Origin: Rothia sp. (in: high G+C Gram-positive bacteria)
Lineage (GTDB): Bacteria; Actinomycetota; Actinomycetes; Actinomycetales; Micrococcaceae
DNA: 64,000 nucleotides
Direction: 5' to 3'
Assembly: GCF_030540545.1 (NCBI RefSeq)
Contig: NZ_JAUNVZ010000003.1
Location: 186,001-250,000, forward strand
The position numbers were made by a program, and so were the translations under genes. How positions within the stretch are numbered: position 1 is the first letter of the stretch; every line of letters begins with the position of its first letter. The notes beneath the pieces are model-generated. The model saw only the letters and a list, made by a program, of their open reading frames with translations. It was not told the origin of the DNA and did not search any database. This document shows positions 54,348 to 63,979 of the stretch, piece by piece.

Positions 54348-55661
54348 ATGAAATTTGGTTCTTCTGCACGCGTGGGCGGATCCCGCCACGCATTCACCCC
54401 GGCGCTGCAGCAGCTCGCTGAGCGCCCGAAGCGCATTAGTATTCTGGGCTCTACAGGTTCGATCGGCACCCAGGCAATGGAGGTTATTGAACACCTGGCT
54501 CATCTGGCGGGTACAACCCCTGCCGCTGAGAACGCGCCCCTGCGCGTGGCGGCTCTTGCTGCCGGTTCTCGCTCTTTGGAGCTGCTGGCTACCCAGGCGG
54601 TAGCAACCCGCGCCGAGCTGGTGGCAACCAGTGGAGATGAACAGGATGCACAGCGTCTGCGCGAGCTCATTGTCTCTCACGCGGCAGCAGAGAAGATTGA
54701 GTACAATCCGCGCATTGTGCACGGCGAGCGCGCCAGCGTTGAGGCTGCCGCGCACCCGGTGGATACGGTGCTCAATGGCATTACCGGCTCGATTGGGCTG
54801 GAACCGACCCTAACCGCTCTGGAGCACGGCTATCAGGTGGCACTGGCGAATAAGGAATCGCTCATTGCCGGCGGCCCGCTGGTGCGCGCGGCGGTGGATG
54901 CCTCGCCCCTGGATCAGCCTATGATTCCGGTGGATTCTGAACATTCGGCTATTGCTCAGGCTCTTGCCGGTGGCAGTGATGCTGAGATTGACCGCCTGGT
55001 GGTGACCGCCTCGGGTGGTCCTTTCCGCGGTAAGAGCTTGGACGAGCTGCACGATGTGACCCCTGAGCAGGCTCTGGGTCACCCCACCTGGTCTATGGGC
55101 ATGGTGGTTACCACCAACTCGGCAACTATGGTCAATAAGGCTCTGGAGGTGCTCGAAGCGCACTATCTTTTCGGTGTGCCTCTGGAGAAGATTGATGTGG
55201 TGGTTCACCCGCAATCGGTGGTGCATTCCATGGTTCAATTTGTGGACGGCTCCACTCTGGCTCAGGCGTCCCCGCCCTCTATGGTGCTGCCCATTGCTCT
55301 GGGGCTGACCTGGCCGGCTCGTGTCAGCGGCGCGATTCCGCCGTGCGATTGGTCGCAGGCGACCTCCTGGACTTTTGAGCCTCTGGATGAAGAGGTCTTC
55401 CCCGCAGTGCAGCTCATTAAGCAGGCTGCGGCTGCTGGTGGTACCCACCCGACCGTGTTTAATGCCGCTAATGAGCAGGCGGTTTATGCCTTCCACGAGG
55501 GCGCGATTCGTTTTACCGATATTGTGCCCACGGTGGCTCGTGTGGTTGCCGAGCATAAGGATAGCGGCGCCTATACCTCCACTGAGAATCTGACCCTTGA
55601 GGCTGTGCTTGAGGCGGAGAAATGGGCTCGTGCGCGCGCTGATGAATTGCTCGGCCGATAA
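54348..55661 (+). CDS. dxr: 1-deoxy-D-xylulose 5-phosphate reductoisomerase
   Basis: Dxr is the second enzyme of the MEP isoprenoid pathway, turning DXP into MEP with NADPH. The 437-residue protein starts MKFGSSARVGG. It has the nucleotide loop ISILGSTGSIGTQAMEV, VALANKESLIAGG, PVDSEHSAIAQAL with metal ligands, TASGGPFRGKSL, LGHPTWSMGMVVTTNSATM and VHPQSVVHSMVQF. It also carries an N-terminal extension of about 30 residues. The start follows TACACT by 6 nt with no Shine-Dalgarno, so it is probably leaderless; the open frame to 54222 crosses the terminator and promoter. ispG of the same pathway lies downstream. Confidence 0.96.
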   Translation: MKFGSSARVGGSRHAFTPALQQLAERPKRISILGSTGSIGTQAMEVIEHLAHLAGTTPAAENAPLRVAALAAGSRSLELLATQAVATRAELVATSGDEQDAQRLRELIVSHAAAEKIEYNPRIVHGERASVEAAAHPVDTVLNGITGSIGLEPTLTALEHGYQVALANKESLIAGGPLVRAAVDASPLDQPMIPVDSEHSAIAQALAGGSDAEIDRLVVTASGGPFRGKSLDELHDVTPEQALGHPTWSMGMVVTTNSATMVNKALEVLEAHYLFGVPLEKIDVVVHPQSVVHSMVQFVDGSTLAQASPPSMVLPIALGLTWPARVSGAIPPCDWSQATSWTFEPLDEEVFPAVQLIKQAAAAGGTHPTVFNAANEQAVYAFHEGAIRFTDIVPTVARVVAEHKDSGAYTSTENLTLEAVLEAEKWARARADELLGR

Positions 55662-55775
55662 ATAGCGCAGCGACGCACGCTTTAGCGCTTAGAGATAGTG
55701 GCGGCTCTTTCAGGGTTTTCTCAGAAAGAGCCGCTATGCTCTATCACTTAGTCCCCACCGTTTCGTAGGAGAGAT

Positions 55776-57149
55776 ATGGAATTACTGCTCTATATTCTGG
55801 GTATGCTGATTATGGCTGTGGCCATTGGTCTATCCATTGCCCTGCACGAGGTGGGGCATCTGCTGCCCGCCAAGCTCTTTAATGTGCGCGTGCCGCAATA
55901 TATGATCGGTTTCGGTAAAACCATTTTTTCTTTTAAAAAGGGTGAAACCGAGTACGGTTTTAAAGCCATCCCCTTGGGCGGCTATATTTCTATGATCGGC
56001 ATGTACCCGCCTTCTAGGGCAGAGGCTAAGCAAGCCGTCGAGCACCCCGAGCAGGCTCTGGAGCATCCCGGGTCCACCTCGCCTTTTGCCTCCATGGCGG
56101 TAGCAGCTCGCGCGGCGGATGCTGAGCGCATGCAGCCGGGGGATGAGAACCGCCTCTTTTATAAACTGCCCGTGCTCAAGCGCATGGTCATTATGCTGGG
56201 CGGTCCGAGCATGAACCTGCTGCTGGCAATTCTCTTTACTACTATTGCCGTCACGGGCTTTGGCTCCGCTAAGCCGACCACCACGGTAGGTGTGGTCTCC
56301 GAGTGCGTACCGAGCGTGAGCGTGAGTGATACGGCGCTAACCTACGGTGAATGCACCGACTCTTCTACCGCCTCCCCGGCAAAGAGCGCGGGCGTGCAGG
56401 CGGGGGATAAAATTCTGCGCGTGGATAATCGTGAGGTGTCTAGCTGGTCTCAGATTTCCGAGGCTATTCGCCAGCACGCAGGTAGCGAGCCGCTGAGCCT
56501 GAGCGTGCTGCGCAATGGTAGCGAGCAGAGCCTGTCCATTCAGCCTGCGACCATTGTCCGCCCGGTGACCGATAGCAACGGCGAGTACGCGCGCGATGCC
56601 CAGGGCAAGTTGCAGCTGGTTGAGGGCGGTTTTATTGGTATTTCGCCCACCACTCAGCTGAGCCCCGATCCGATGACCCGTGTGCCCGAGGTGCTGGGCG
56701 ATCAGGTGTCCCGTATGGGCAAGGCTATGCTTTCCCTGCCTCAGCGCGTGTGGGATGTGGGCCTAACCCTGGTGACCAATGGAGAGCGTGACAAGGAATC
56801 TCCCATGTCCGTGGTGGGGGTCAGCCGCGTAGCCGGTGAGGTTGCCGCCACCGATAAGATTGACCTGAACGCCAAGGCAGCCACCCTCATTTCCCTGATC
56901 GCCAGCATGAACCTCATGCTCTTTGTCTTCAACCTGATTCCGCTACTGCCTCTGGATGGCGGTCATGTTGCCGGTGCTCTGTGCGAGAGTATTCGCCGCC
57001 TCTGGGCTAAATTGCGCTCCAAGCCCGATCCCGGTCCCTTTGACCCGGTGAAGATGCTGCCGCTGACCTATGCGGTGGCGGGTGCTTTTGTGCTCATGTC
57101 CCTGGTGTTGATTCTGGCGGATATTTTCAAACCGCTTACTCTCTTCTAG
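55776..57149 (+). CDS. Site-2 intramembrane metalloprotease (RseP/Rip1 type)
   Basis: An M50 zinc protease that cuts membrane-bound anti-sigma factors or other membrane substrates. The 457-residue protein has the zinc motif H24-E-V-G-H28 in the first helix, GFGKTIFSFKKGETEYGFKAIPLGGYISM, a PDZ domain (about 170-285, QAGDKILRVDNREVSSW), and the third zinc ligand in LIPLLPLDGGH near residue 394. A final helix follows. The PDZ domain gates access. It sits between dxr and ispG as in other actinobacteria. AGGAGAG precedes the ATG. Confidence 0.95.
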   Translation: MELLLYILGMLIMAVAIGLSIALHEVGHLLPAKLFNVRVPQYMIGFGKTIFSFKKGETEYGFKAIPLGGYISMIGMYPPSRAEAKQAVEHPEQALEHPGSTSPFASMAVAARAADAERMQPGDENRLFYKLPVLKRMVIMLGGPSMNLLLAILFTTIAVTGFGSAKPTTTVGVVSECVPSVSVSDTALTYGECTDSSTASPAKSAGVQAGDKILRVDNREVSSWSQISEAIRQHAGSEPLSLSVLRNGSEQSLSIQPATIVRPVTDSNGEYARDAQGKLQLVEGGFIGISPTTQLSPDPMTRVPEVLGDQVSRMGKAMLSLPQRVWDVGLTLVTNGERDKESPMSVVGVSRVAGEVAATDKIDLNAKAATLISLIASMNLMLFVFNLIPLLPLDGGHVAGALCESIRRLWAKLRSKPDPGPFDPVKMLPLTYAVAGAFVLMSLVLILADIFKPLTLF

Positions 57150-57324
57150 ATCAGCTTTTTAGCACAGCTCACAGGCTCTGCTTGCCCGCTAGTGCGTGCG
57201 GAGCGTGAGCCTGCTCTAAAAGTAACGGTTTAGGTCTACCGTATTAGTGATTTGAGCTGTGCGGTGCCACAATAGAACATTGAATAGCGCATTCGCGCTT
57301 GAAAAACGACTTTCGGAGGATATT

Positions 57325-58488
57325 TTGTCGGTTAGTCTGGGTATGCCCAAGCCCCCCGTGCCGGTTCTGGCACCGCGTCGAGTAACGCGCCAGTTTAAGG
57401 TCGGTAGCGTTGGCGTGGGTTCTGACTCGCCTATTTCGGTGCAGTCCATGACCACCACCAAAACCCACGATATTGGTTCGACCCTGCAGCAGATCGCTGA
57501 GCTGACTGCAGCCGGTTGCGATATTGTGCGCGTGGCGTGCCCCACCGATAAAGACGCTGAGGCTCTGCCCATTATTGCCCAGCAGTCCCGCATTCCGGTG
57601 ATTGCCGATATTCACTTCCAGCCCAAGTACGTCTACGCCGCCATTCAGGCAGGCTGTGGTGCGGTGCGCGTGAACCCGGGTAATATCCGCAAGTTCGACG
57701 ACCAGGTCAAGGAAATTGCCCAGATGGCAAGCGACCACGGCACCTCCATTCGTATTGGCGTGAACGCGGGCTCCCTGGATAAGCGTCTGCTGGCAAAGTA
57801 CGGCTCGGCAACCCCCGAGGCTCTGGTTGAGTCCGCCGTGTGGGAAGCTTCCCTCTTTGAGGAGCACGGCTTCCGCGATTTCAAGATTTCCGTTAAGCAC
57901 AATGACCCCGTGGTTATGGTGGAGGCATACCGTCAGCTGGCTGCAGCCGGTGACTGGCCCCTGCACCTGGGCGTGACCGAGGCTGGTCCCGCATTCCAGG
58001 GCACTATTAAGAGCTCGGTGGCATTCGGTGCTCTGCTCTCTCAGGGTATTGGCGATACCATTCGCGTGTCTCTGTCCGCTCCTCCGGTGGAAGAGGTCAA
58101 GGTCGGTACCAAGATCCTGGAATCTTTGAACCTGCGCCCGCGCAAGCTCGATATCGTTTCCTGCCCCTCCTGCGGCCGTGCCCAGGTGAACGTGTGGGAA
58201 CTGGCTGAGAATGTGACCAAGGGTCTGGAAGGCATGAAGGTGCCGCTGCGCGTTGCCGTGATGGGTTGTGTGGTGAACGGCCCCGGTGAGGCTCGCGAAG
58301 CTGATCTGGGTGTGGCATCCGGTAACGGCAAGGGCCAGATCTTCGTCAAGGGTGAGGTTATTAAGACCGTGCCCGAGGATCAGATTGTTGAGACCCTGAT
58401 TGAAGAAGCGAACCGCATTGCTGCCGAAATGGAAGCAAATGGCGAGTACATTCCCGAGGATTCCACTCCTTCGGTGAGCGTAAGCTAA
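57325..58488 (+). CDS. ispG: 4-hydroxy-3-methylbut-2-en-1-yl diphosphate synthase
   Basis: IspG reduces MEcPP to HMBPP with a [4Fe-4S] cluster, near the end of the MEP pathway begun by dxr upstream. The 387-residue protein has a TIM-barrel domain ([47 protein letters not shown]) and a cluster domain with [15 protein letters not shown] and [12 protein letters not shown]. The start is TTG 57325, where CGGAGG ends 5 nt upstream; ATG 57343 is an alternative. TGCCACAATAG near 57264-57274 contains a -10-like CACAAT with a leader of about 50 nt. Confidence 0.95.
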   Translation: MSVSLGMPKPPVPVLAPRRVTRQFKVGSVGVGSDSPISVQSMTTTKTHDIGSTLQQIAELTAAGCDIVRVACPTDKDAEALPIIAQQSRIPVIADIHFQPKYVYAAIQAGCGAVRVNPGNIRKFDDQVKEIAQMASDHGTSIRIGVNAGSLDKRLLAKYGSATPEALVESAVWEASLFEEHGFRDFKISVKHNDPVVMVEAYRQLAAAGDWPLHLGVTEAGPAFQGTIKSSVAFGALLSQGIGDTIRVSLSAPPVEEVKVGTKILESLNLRPRKLDIVSCPSCGRAQVNVWELAENVTKGLEGMKVPLRVAVMGCVVNGPGEAREADLGVASGNGKGQIFVKGEVIKTVPEDQIVETLIEEANRIAAEMEANGEYIPEDSTPSVSVS

Positions 58489-58507
58489 AGATAGCGTAGA
58501 AAGTAGC

Positions 58508-58539
58508 GGGGCGTGCGAGGTAGAACCCTTGCACGCCCC
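58508..58539 (+). terminator. Terminator after ispG
   Basis: GGGGCGTGC (58508-58516) pairs perfectly with GCACGCCCC (58531-58539), followed by TCTTTCT. Confidence 0.9.
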
Positions 58540-58586
58540 TCTTTCTATGCCCGTAAAACCTAGGGTAGAGGTAGGAAAAAGCGAGT

Positions 58587-59651
58587 ATGGCTTTGAAAGA
58601 CTGGATGCAGCGCCTAAGCAATAGCTCTCGCGCCGCGAGCTCGCGCACCTACCCGCAGCTGCGCGCGGTGGACGAGTACTTGAGCGATCAGCTGGAGTGG
58701 ATGCTCTATGCCGATATGGCGGGTAATCTCTACACCATTGACCAGTACGAACGCCGCGGCCTGCCCGAACGCGCGCCCCGTCTGAGCCCCTCCTATCAGG
58801 GTTTTGTGGCGGTTATTGACCTCAATGATTCCGGCCAGGAGTATGTACGTTCGGCCATGCTCATGGGCGTCAATAGCCTGCCGATTCGCTGCGAGGAGGC
58901 CGATCGACAGGCTTTTGCCCGCCTGCTGCTGGAATCCTCCCAGCTGCGCGCTCTCTTTGGACCGAGCGAAGAAGTGCTGCCCCTGTGGGATGCAATGAAT
59001 GAGCTCTACCGCGAGCGCACCGGAGAAAATATTAAGCCTTTCTCACCGCGCCCGAATCAGCCCCTGCTGTATCTAGCTCCCGAGACATCATTGGAAGAGC
59101 TGCTGAGCATTCAGCGTCTGAACTCCGCTCTGGCTGCTCTGCCCGCTGAGCTACCGAAAATTCAATTCTGGCGTAACCCTGCGGGAGAGAAAAGGGACAG
59201 CAACACCCAGGAAAGCATGAGCCCCGCACGCTGGGCTCAAGCATCCGACTCTCATGTGCTGGTACCGGCAGCTGCCGCCATGTACAGCGAAGAACTGGGC
59301 TATAACCCTTTGGACCGCTACGGCAGCGCCTATGTGGAGAGCGTGCAGCGCCTTATCGAGGAACAGCGCAGCGTGATCATTAGCGACACGAGCGGCCGCG
59401 TGATTTTCAAAACCGATGCGGGTATTTCCTCTGACTCCATGGCGCAAATTCAGGGTGTGTGGCTGCACCCGGATTATCGCGGTAGGGGATTGAGCACCCT
59501 GCTTTTCGCCCACACCTGCGCCCTGCTGCGCACCCGCTGGGAGCATATTACCCTCTACGTTAATGATTACAATGCGCCCGCCCTGGCGCTCTATGAGCGT
59601 ACCGGCTGGGAGGATATCGGTTCGCTCAGTACCTTTATTATCAGGGTCTAA
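58587..59651 (+). CDS. DUF4081 plus GNAT acetyltransferase
   Basis: A 354-residue protein with an N-terminal DUF4081 domain (about 25-190) and a C-terminal GNAT domain (about 225-354) with VIFKTDAG, AQIQGVWLHPDYRGRGLSTLLF and YVNDYNAPALALYERTGW. The pair is known from actinobacteria and sits after ispG in many of them, including the mycobacterial Rv2867c type. Its substrate is unknown; an intracellular acetyltransferase is expected. AGGAAA precedes the ATG. proS follows 98 bp later. Confidence 0.92.
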   Translation: MALKDWMQRLSNSSRAASSRTYPQLRAVDEYLSDQLEWMLYADMAGNLYTIDQYERRGLPERAPRLSPSYQGFVAVIDLNDSGQEYVRSAMLMGVNSLPIRCEEADRQAFARLLLESSQLRALFGPSEEVLPLWDAMNELYRERTGENIKPFSPRPNQPLLYLAPETSLEELLSIQRLNSALAALPAELPKIQFWRNPAGEKRDSNTQESMSPARWAQASDSHVLVPAAAAMYSEELGYNPLDRYGSAYVESVQRLIEEQRSVIISDTSGRVIFKTDAGISSDSMAQIQGVWLHPDYRGRGLSTLLFAHTCALLRTRWEHITLYVNDYNAPALALYERTGWEDIGSLSTFIIRV

Positions 59652-59749
59652 AAGGGCTATCCGTGCGCTAGAGACAGAGCAGCAAGAGCATAAACCCGGT
59701 AGAATGGTGAGTAACTATGCTCATTTAACCCCAACCCCGGGAGGAAAAC

Positions 59750-61567
59750 GTGGTTCTTCGTCTCTCCAACCTCTTCGTGCGCACCCTGCGTGAAGACCCC
59801 GTCGACGCTGAAGTCGCCAGCCACAAGCTGCTGGTGCGCGCCGGCTACATTCGCCGCGCGGCTCCCGGCGTGTACACCTGGCTGCCCCTGGGTCTGAAGG
59901 TGCTGCGCAAGGTCGAGGCTATCGTCCGCGAAGAAATGGAAGCCATTGGCGCGCAGGAAGTACACTTCCCCGCCCTGCTGCCTCGCGAACCCTATGAGGC
60001 AACCAACCGCTGGGATGAATACGGCGATAACCTTTTCCGCCTCAAGGACCGCCGCGGCACCGATATGCTGCTGGCTCCCACCCACGAGGAAATGTTCACC
60101 CTGCTGGTCAAGGATCTGTACTCCTCCTACAAGGATCTGCCCCTGACCCTCTTCCAGATTCAGACCAAGTACCGCGACGAGGCACGCCCCCGTGCGGGCC
60201 TGCTGCGCGGCCGTGAATTCGTCATGAAGGACTCCTACTCCTTCACCATTGACGATGAGGGCCTGAACGAAGCCTATATGGCACACCGCGCCGCCTATGA
60301 GCGTATCTTCAAGCGCCTGGGTCTGGAGATTGTTATTGTGACCGCACAGTCCGGCGCGATGGGTGGCTCCCGCAGTGAAGAATTCCTGCACCCCATTGCC
60401 ATTGGTGAAGACACTTTCGTGCGCTCGCCCGGCGGCTACGCAGCTAATGTTGAGGCTGTGACCACCGTGGTACCCGAGGAGCTGCCCATTGACGAATCCA
60501 CCCCGGCAGCTATTGTGCTGGACACCCCGGATTCGCCCACCATTGAGACCCTGGTTGAGCGCATGCGTGAGCTGCACGGCGCAGATTTTGCAGAGCTGAG
60601 CGCAGATCAGACCCTCAAGTGCTTTATCGGTGCTGTGACCACCCCCGAGGGCGAGCGTAAGCTCTTTGCTATCGGTGTACCCGGTGACCGCGCCGTGGAT
60701 CTGGGTCGTGTTGAGGTCAATATTGGTGCTCTCATGGGCATCGGCGGCGAGGTTGAGGTCGAAGCCGCCAATGATGAGGATCTGGCAAAGTTCCCGCAGT
60801 TGGTCAAGGGCTACATTGGCCCCGGCCTGTCCCTGGATGCACCGCTGCTGGGCGCCTCCACTGAAGAGCGCGAGAGCGCCACCGGTATTCCCTTCTTCGT
60901 TGACCCCCGCGTGGTGCGCGGTAGCCGCTGGGTAACCGGCGCTAATGAGGCAGGCAAGCATGTGGGCAATCTGGTCTACGGCCGTGATTTTATCGCCGAT
61001 GGCGTGATTGAGGCCTGCGAGGTGCGCGAGGGCGACCCGGCTCCCGATGGTTCCGGTCCTCTCTCTGCCGCTCGCGGTATTGAAATGGGTCATATTTTCC
61101 AGCTGGGTCGTAAGTACGCCGAGGCACTGGGCCTGAAGGTTCTGGACGCTAACGGCAAGCAGCAGGTTGTGACCATGGGCTCCTACGGTGTGGGTGTCAC
61201 CCGCGCCCTGGCAGCTATTGCCGAGGGTAATCACGACGATAAGGGTCTGATCTGGCCGCGTCATTTGGCACCGGCTGATATTCACATTGTGCTCACCGGC
61301 AAGGACGAAGCATCCCGCGAATACGCAGAGAGCCTCTCTTCCGAATTGGAAGCAGCTGGCGTGCAGGTTCTGCTCGATGACCGCCCCAAGACCAGCCCCG
61401 GCGTGAAGTTTGGCGATGCCGAGCTGCTGGGCGTACCCACCATCCTGGTGATTGGTCGCGGTTTCAAGGACGGTCTGCTTGAGCTCAAGGATCGCCGTAG
61501 TGGCGAGGCTCGCGAGATTGCCGTTGGGGATGCTGTATCCCAGGTACTGACCGAGATTGGTCGCTAA
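59750..61567 (+). CDS. proS: Proline--tRNA ligase
   Basis: A class II synthetase that charges tRNA-Pro. The 605-residue bacterial-type ProRS has motif 1 ([24 protein letters not shown]), motif 2 ([23 protein letters not shown]), the editing INS domain (about 225-410) and motif 3 ([15 protein letters not shown]). The C-terminal anticodon-binding domain follows ([17 protein letters not shown]). The start is GTG 59750 with GGGAGG ahead; TAGAAT at about 59700 is a likely -10. rimP starts 9 nt after its stop, so the two are cotranscribed. Confidence 0.97.
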   Translation: MVLRLSNLFVRTLREDPVDAEVASHKLLVRAGYIRRAAPGVYTWLPLGLKVLRKVEAIVREEMEAIGAQEVHFPALLPREPYEATNRWDEYGDNLFRLKDRRGTDMLLAPTHEEMFTLLVKDLYSSYKDLPLTLFQIQTKYRDEARPRAGLLRGREFVMKDSYSFTIDDEGLNEAYMAHRAAYERIFKRLGLEIVIVTAQSGAMGGSRSEEFLHPIAIGEDTFVRSPGGYAANVEAVTTVVPEELPIDESTPAAIVLDTPDSPTIETLVERMRELHGADFAELSADQTLKCFIGAVTTPEGERKLFAIGVPGDRAVDLGRVEVNIGALMGIGGEVEVEAANDEDLAKFPQLVKGYIGPGLSLDAPLLGASTEERESATGIPFFVDPRVVRGSRWVTGANEAGKHVGNLVYGRDFIADGVIEACEVREGDPAPDGSGPLSAARGIEMGHIFQLGRKYAEALGLKVLDANGKQQVVTMGSYGVGVTRALAAIAEGNHDDKGLIWPRHLAPADIHIVLTGKDEASREYAESLSSELEAAGVQVLLDDRPKTSPGVKFGDAELLGVPTILVIGRGFKDGLLELKDRRSGEAREIAVGDAVSQVLTEIGR

Positions 61568-61576
61568 GGAGTAATT

Positions 61577-62230
61577 ATGGCGTATAAGCCCAAGCGCAGC
61601 TCCCTGAAAAAAGCTGCCCCCAATGCTCGCGCTCGTCGCGCCGCATCCCGCGGCTCCATTCAGCGCCCCCGCGAGGAGGCCGTTGAGCCCGCTATTGTTC
61701 GCGTGGGTACCCGTCCCATGAGCCAGGAAGAGGCAGCGGCGGCTATTGAGCCGGTGCTGGCTGAATTCTCCCTGGTGTTGGAGGGTCTGAAGCTCAGTGG
61801 CCCGGTTGCGAATCGCACCCTGACCATTACCGTGGACTACACCGAGGACCGCAGCGACCAGCTTTCCCTGGACTCTCTGGGTGAGATTTCTCAGGCATTC
61901 TCCGCGGCACTGGATCGTGCCGATGAGAAGGATGAGTTCTACCCCTATGAGCTGCAGGTTTCCTCCCCGGGTGCTACCCGTGCGCTGGTTGAGCGCCGTC
62001 ACTGGCTGCGCTCGCGCGGCCGCCTGATTGCTGTCACCGCAGCCGATGGTACCGAGTATCTGGCTCGTTTGGATGAGGTGAGCGATGAGGGCCCGGTGCT
62101 GCAGCGTAAGAAGCAGACCAAGAAGGGACAGAAGGAGTCCTATCACCCCGCCGCCACCGTGGCGTGGGAGGATATTAGCTCCGCTCATGTCGAAATTGAT
62201 TTCAATTCTGCCTCTGAGCCGGTAGAATAG
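61577..62230 (+). CDS. rimP: Ribosome maturation factor
   Basis: RimP helps assemble the 30S subunit. The 217-residue protein has a basic N-terminal extension of about 50 residues (KPKRSSLKKAAPNARARRAASRG) not found in E. coli. The family core follows: EPVLAEFSLVLEGLKL, LTITVDYTEDRSDQLSLDSLGEIS and YELQVSSPGATRALVERRHW. The C-terminal SH3-like domain is partly diverged. AAGGAG precedes ATG 61577, 9 nt after proS. nusA follows across a structured 147-bp gap. Confidence 0.94.
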   Translation: MAYKPKRSSLKKAAPNARARRAASRGSIQRPREEAVEPAIVRVGTRPMSQEEAAAAIEPVLAEFSLVLEGLKLSGPVANRTLTITVDYTEDRSDQLSLDSLGEISQAFSAALDRADEKDEFYPYELQVSSPGATRALVERRHWLRSRGRLIAVTAADGTEYLARLDEVSDEGPVLQRKKQTKKGQKESYHPAATVAWEDISSAHVEIDFNSASEPVE

Positions 62231-62253
62231 AAGTAATCTTTATAGCGTTTACC

Positions 62254-62355
62254 CTCTGCGTGGCTCCCCAAGAGCCAGCAGAGTGTAGGCGAATGAATCC
62301 GTTCGGGAGCCGGGGTTCATTATCAATGCGAGAACGTTGATAATGGGTACCCCGG
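62254..62355 (+). promoter_or_regulatory. Two hairpins in the rimP-nusA gap (nusA leader)
   Basis: First hairpin 62254-62283: CTCTGC-g-TGGCTC with GAGCCA-GCAGAG. Second hairpin 62310-62355: CATTATCAA (62318-62326) with TTGATAATG (62337-62345), extended by CCGGGGT (62310-62316) with ACCCCGG (62349-62355). The second ends just 22 nt before the nusA start. Neither has a U run, so they look like regulatory leader structures rather than terminators. Confidence 0.6.
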
Positions 62356-62377
62356 CGCCGTGCTACATGAAAGGCTG

Positions 62378-63439
62378 ATGAACGTGGACAATAATATGAC
62401 CATTGACCTAGGAACCATGCAGGCGCTCTCTAAGATGCGCAATATCCCCATGGATGAGATCTTCGCCCTGGTGGAAAACGCCCTGGTTCTTGCCTACTCC
62501 AAGCAGCCCGGCGCCATTAAGAACTCCCGCGCGCAGATCGACCGCGTGACCGGTGACTTCGTTATCCTCGCACCCGAGGTGGACGAAAACGGCGAGGTCA
62601 TTGACGAATTCGACGACACCCCCAACAACTTTGGTCGTATTGCAGCCTCGACCGTGCGTCAGGTGCTGCAGCAGCGCCTGCGCGATGCAGAGGACACCGC
62701 GGTGCTGGGCGAGTTCCGCGACCGCGAGGGCACCCTGGTGTCCGGGCAGATTCTGCCCGGCGGCAAGGGCGGCCACGTGCAGGTTGACCTGGGCACCGTT
62801 GAGGCGATCCTGCCCGCACACGAGCAGGTTCCCGGCGAGAAGTACCCCCTGGGCAGCCGCAAGCGCTTCTACCTGCTCAATGCCTCCCGCGGCAATAAGG
62901 GTCCCTCGGTAACCCTCTCTCGCACCCACCCGAACCTGGTGCTGCGCCTGTTCGAGCAGAACGTACCCGAGATCGAGGGCGGTCTGGTGCGCATTGAGTC
63001 CATTGCCCGCGAGGCAGGCCACCGCTCCAAGATTGCTGTATCTGCAACCAAGCCCGGTCTGAACGCTAAGGGCGCCTGCATTGGCGATATGGGTGCCCGC
63101 GTGCGCGCCGTGACCGAAGAGCTGAACGACGAGAAGATCGATATTGTCGACTACTCCAAGGACCCGGCTGAGTTCATTGCTGCGGCTCTGTCCCCGGCAA
63201 AGGTGAGCACCGTGCTGGTGCTTAGCCCCGAGAACTTCTCGGCTCGCGCGGTGGTTCCCGATGATCAGCTCTCCCTGGCTATTGGCCGCGAGGGTCAGAA
63301 CGCTCGCCTGGCTGCTAAGCTGACCGGCTGGCGCATCGATATTATGCCCGAGTCCAAGTACGCTCAGTTGCGTGCCGAAGAGGAAGTTGCCGCACGCGTG
63401 CAGGCAAGCCTTGAGGACGAGGCTGAAGGCGAAGAGTAA
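62378..63439 (+). CDS. nusA: Transcription termination/antitermination factor NusA
   Basis: NusA binds RNA polymerase and modulates pausing and termination. The 353-residue protein has the N-terminal polymerase-binding domain (about 1-125), an S1 domain (LVSGQILPGGKGGHVQVDLG), then KH1 and KH2 (VTLSRTHPNLVLRLFEQNVPEI; GACIGDMGARVRAVTEEL; LAIGREGQNARLAAKLTGWRIDI). It has no acidic repeats of the E. coli kind, as usual in actinobacteria. The exact start is uncertain among ATG 62378, GTG 62384 and ATG 62396; GAAAGG at 62369-62374 suits 62384 best and 62378 less well. Confidence 0.95.
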   Translation: MNVDNNMTIDLGTMQALSKMRNIPMDEIFALVENALVLAYSKQPGAIKNSRAQIDRVTGDFVILAPEVDENGEVIDEFDDTPNNFGRIAASTVRQVLQQRLRDAEDTAVLGEFRDREGTLVSGQILPGGKGGHVQVDLGTVEAILPAHEQVPGEKYPLGSRKRFYLLNASRGNKGPSVTLSRTHPNLVLRLFEQNVPEIEGGLVRIESIAREAGHRSKIAVSATKPGLNAKGACIGDMGARVRAVTEELNDEKIDIVDYSKDPAEFIAAALSPAKVSTVLVLSPENFSARAVVPDDQLSLAIGREGQNARLAAKLTGWRIDIMPESKYAQLRAEEEVAARVQASLEDEAEGEE

Positions 63440-63673
63440 TAACTCGCCTGAAACCCTATTGGTTAATAACCTCAATGGTTAATAGCTATTAGGCTTTGTA
63501 TCTTCCCGTTTAACCTGCCCGCGGGGCAGCGAGGCACTATGCCTTAGCTCTCCCGGGCGGGATTAAGCGCGCATTAAGAGATACACTAGAGATGTACCCC
63601 TGTGCGGGCCAGCTGCATGCTGCCCGCGCATTGGTGTGTGATGACCAATGAACCCTACCGGAAAGGGGAGGAT
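63440..63673 (+). promoter_or_regulatory. Gap between nusA and ylxR with repeated sequence and likely promoter
   Basis: GGTTAATA occurs twice (near 63460 and 63477), within a region able to fold CCTAT against ATTAGG. TACACT near 63583 is a likely -10 box for the ylxR-infB unit. GGGGAG lies just before the ylxR start. No gene is seen. Confidence 0.45.
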
Positions 63674-63979
63674 ATGAGCGTTTCCTATGCTCCCACCCGT
63701 ACCTGCATTGGTTGTCGTCAGCACGATGTACAGCAGGCTATGCTGAAAATCGTGCGAACCGGTGAAACCGGAACCGTAGATTCCGTGAACCTGGCGGTGG
63801 ATGCGCATCGTGCTCTGCCCGGTCGCGGCGCCTGGATACACCCTTCTGAATCCTGCCTGGCTATGGCGGTTAAGAAGAATGCCCCGGCGCGCGCCTTCAA
63901 ACAGGCTATATCGCGATCCGCGCTGGCTGCCTTTGAACAGGCGGTGCGTGAGCATATTCCCGCCAAGGACACCCACTAA
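63674..63979 (+). CDS. ylxR: YlxR-type RNA-binding protein (DUF448)
   Basis: A 101-residue protein of the YlxR family, always found between nusA and infB. The signature TRTCIGCRQ is near the start (residues 7-15), followed by LPGRGAWIHPSESCL and a C-terminal helix. Relatives bind RNA or the RNase P RNA. The start MSVSYAP at 63674 has GGGGAG ahead; a longer frame begins at 63602. infB is expected just past the window end. Confidence 0.93.
   Translation: MSVSYAPTRTCIGCRQHDVQQAMLKIVRTGETGTVDSVNLAVDAHRALPGRGAWIHPSESCLAMAVKKNAPARAFKQAISRSALAAFEQAVREHIPAKDTH

Noticed and set aside
59657-62188. 843-codon minus-strand frame opposite proS and rimP
   Set aside because: It spans two well-identified genes and their junction, so it is not a gene.
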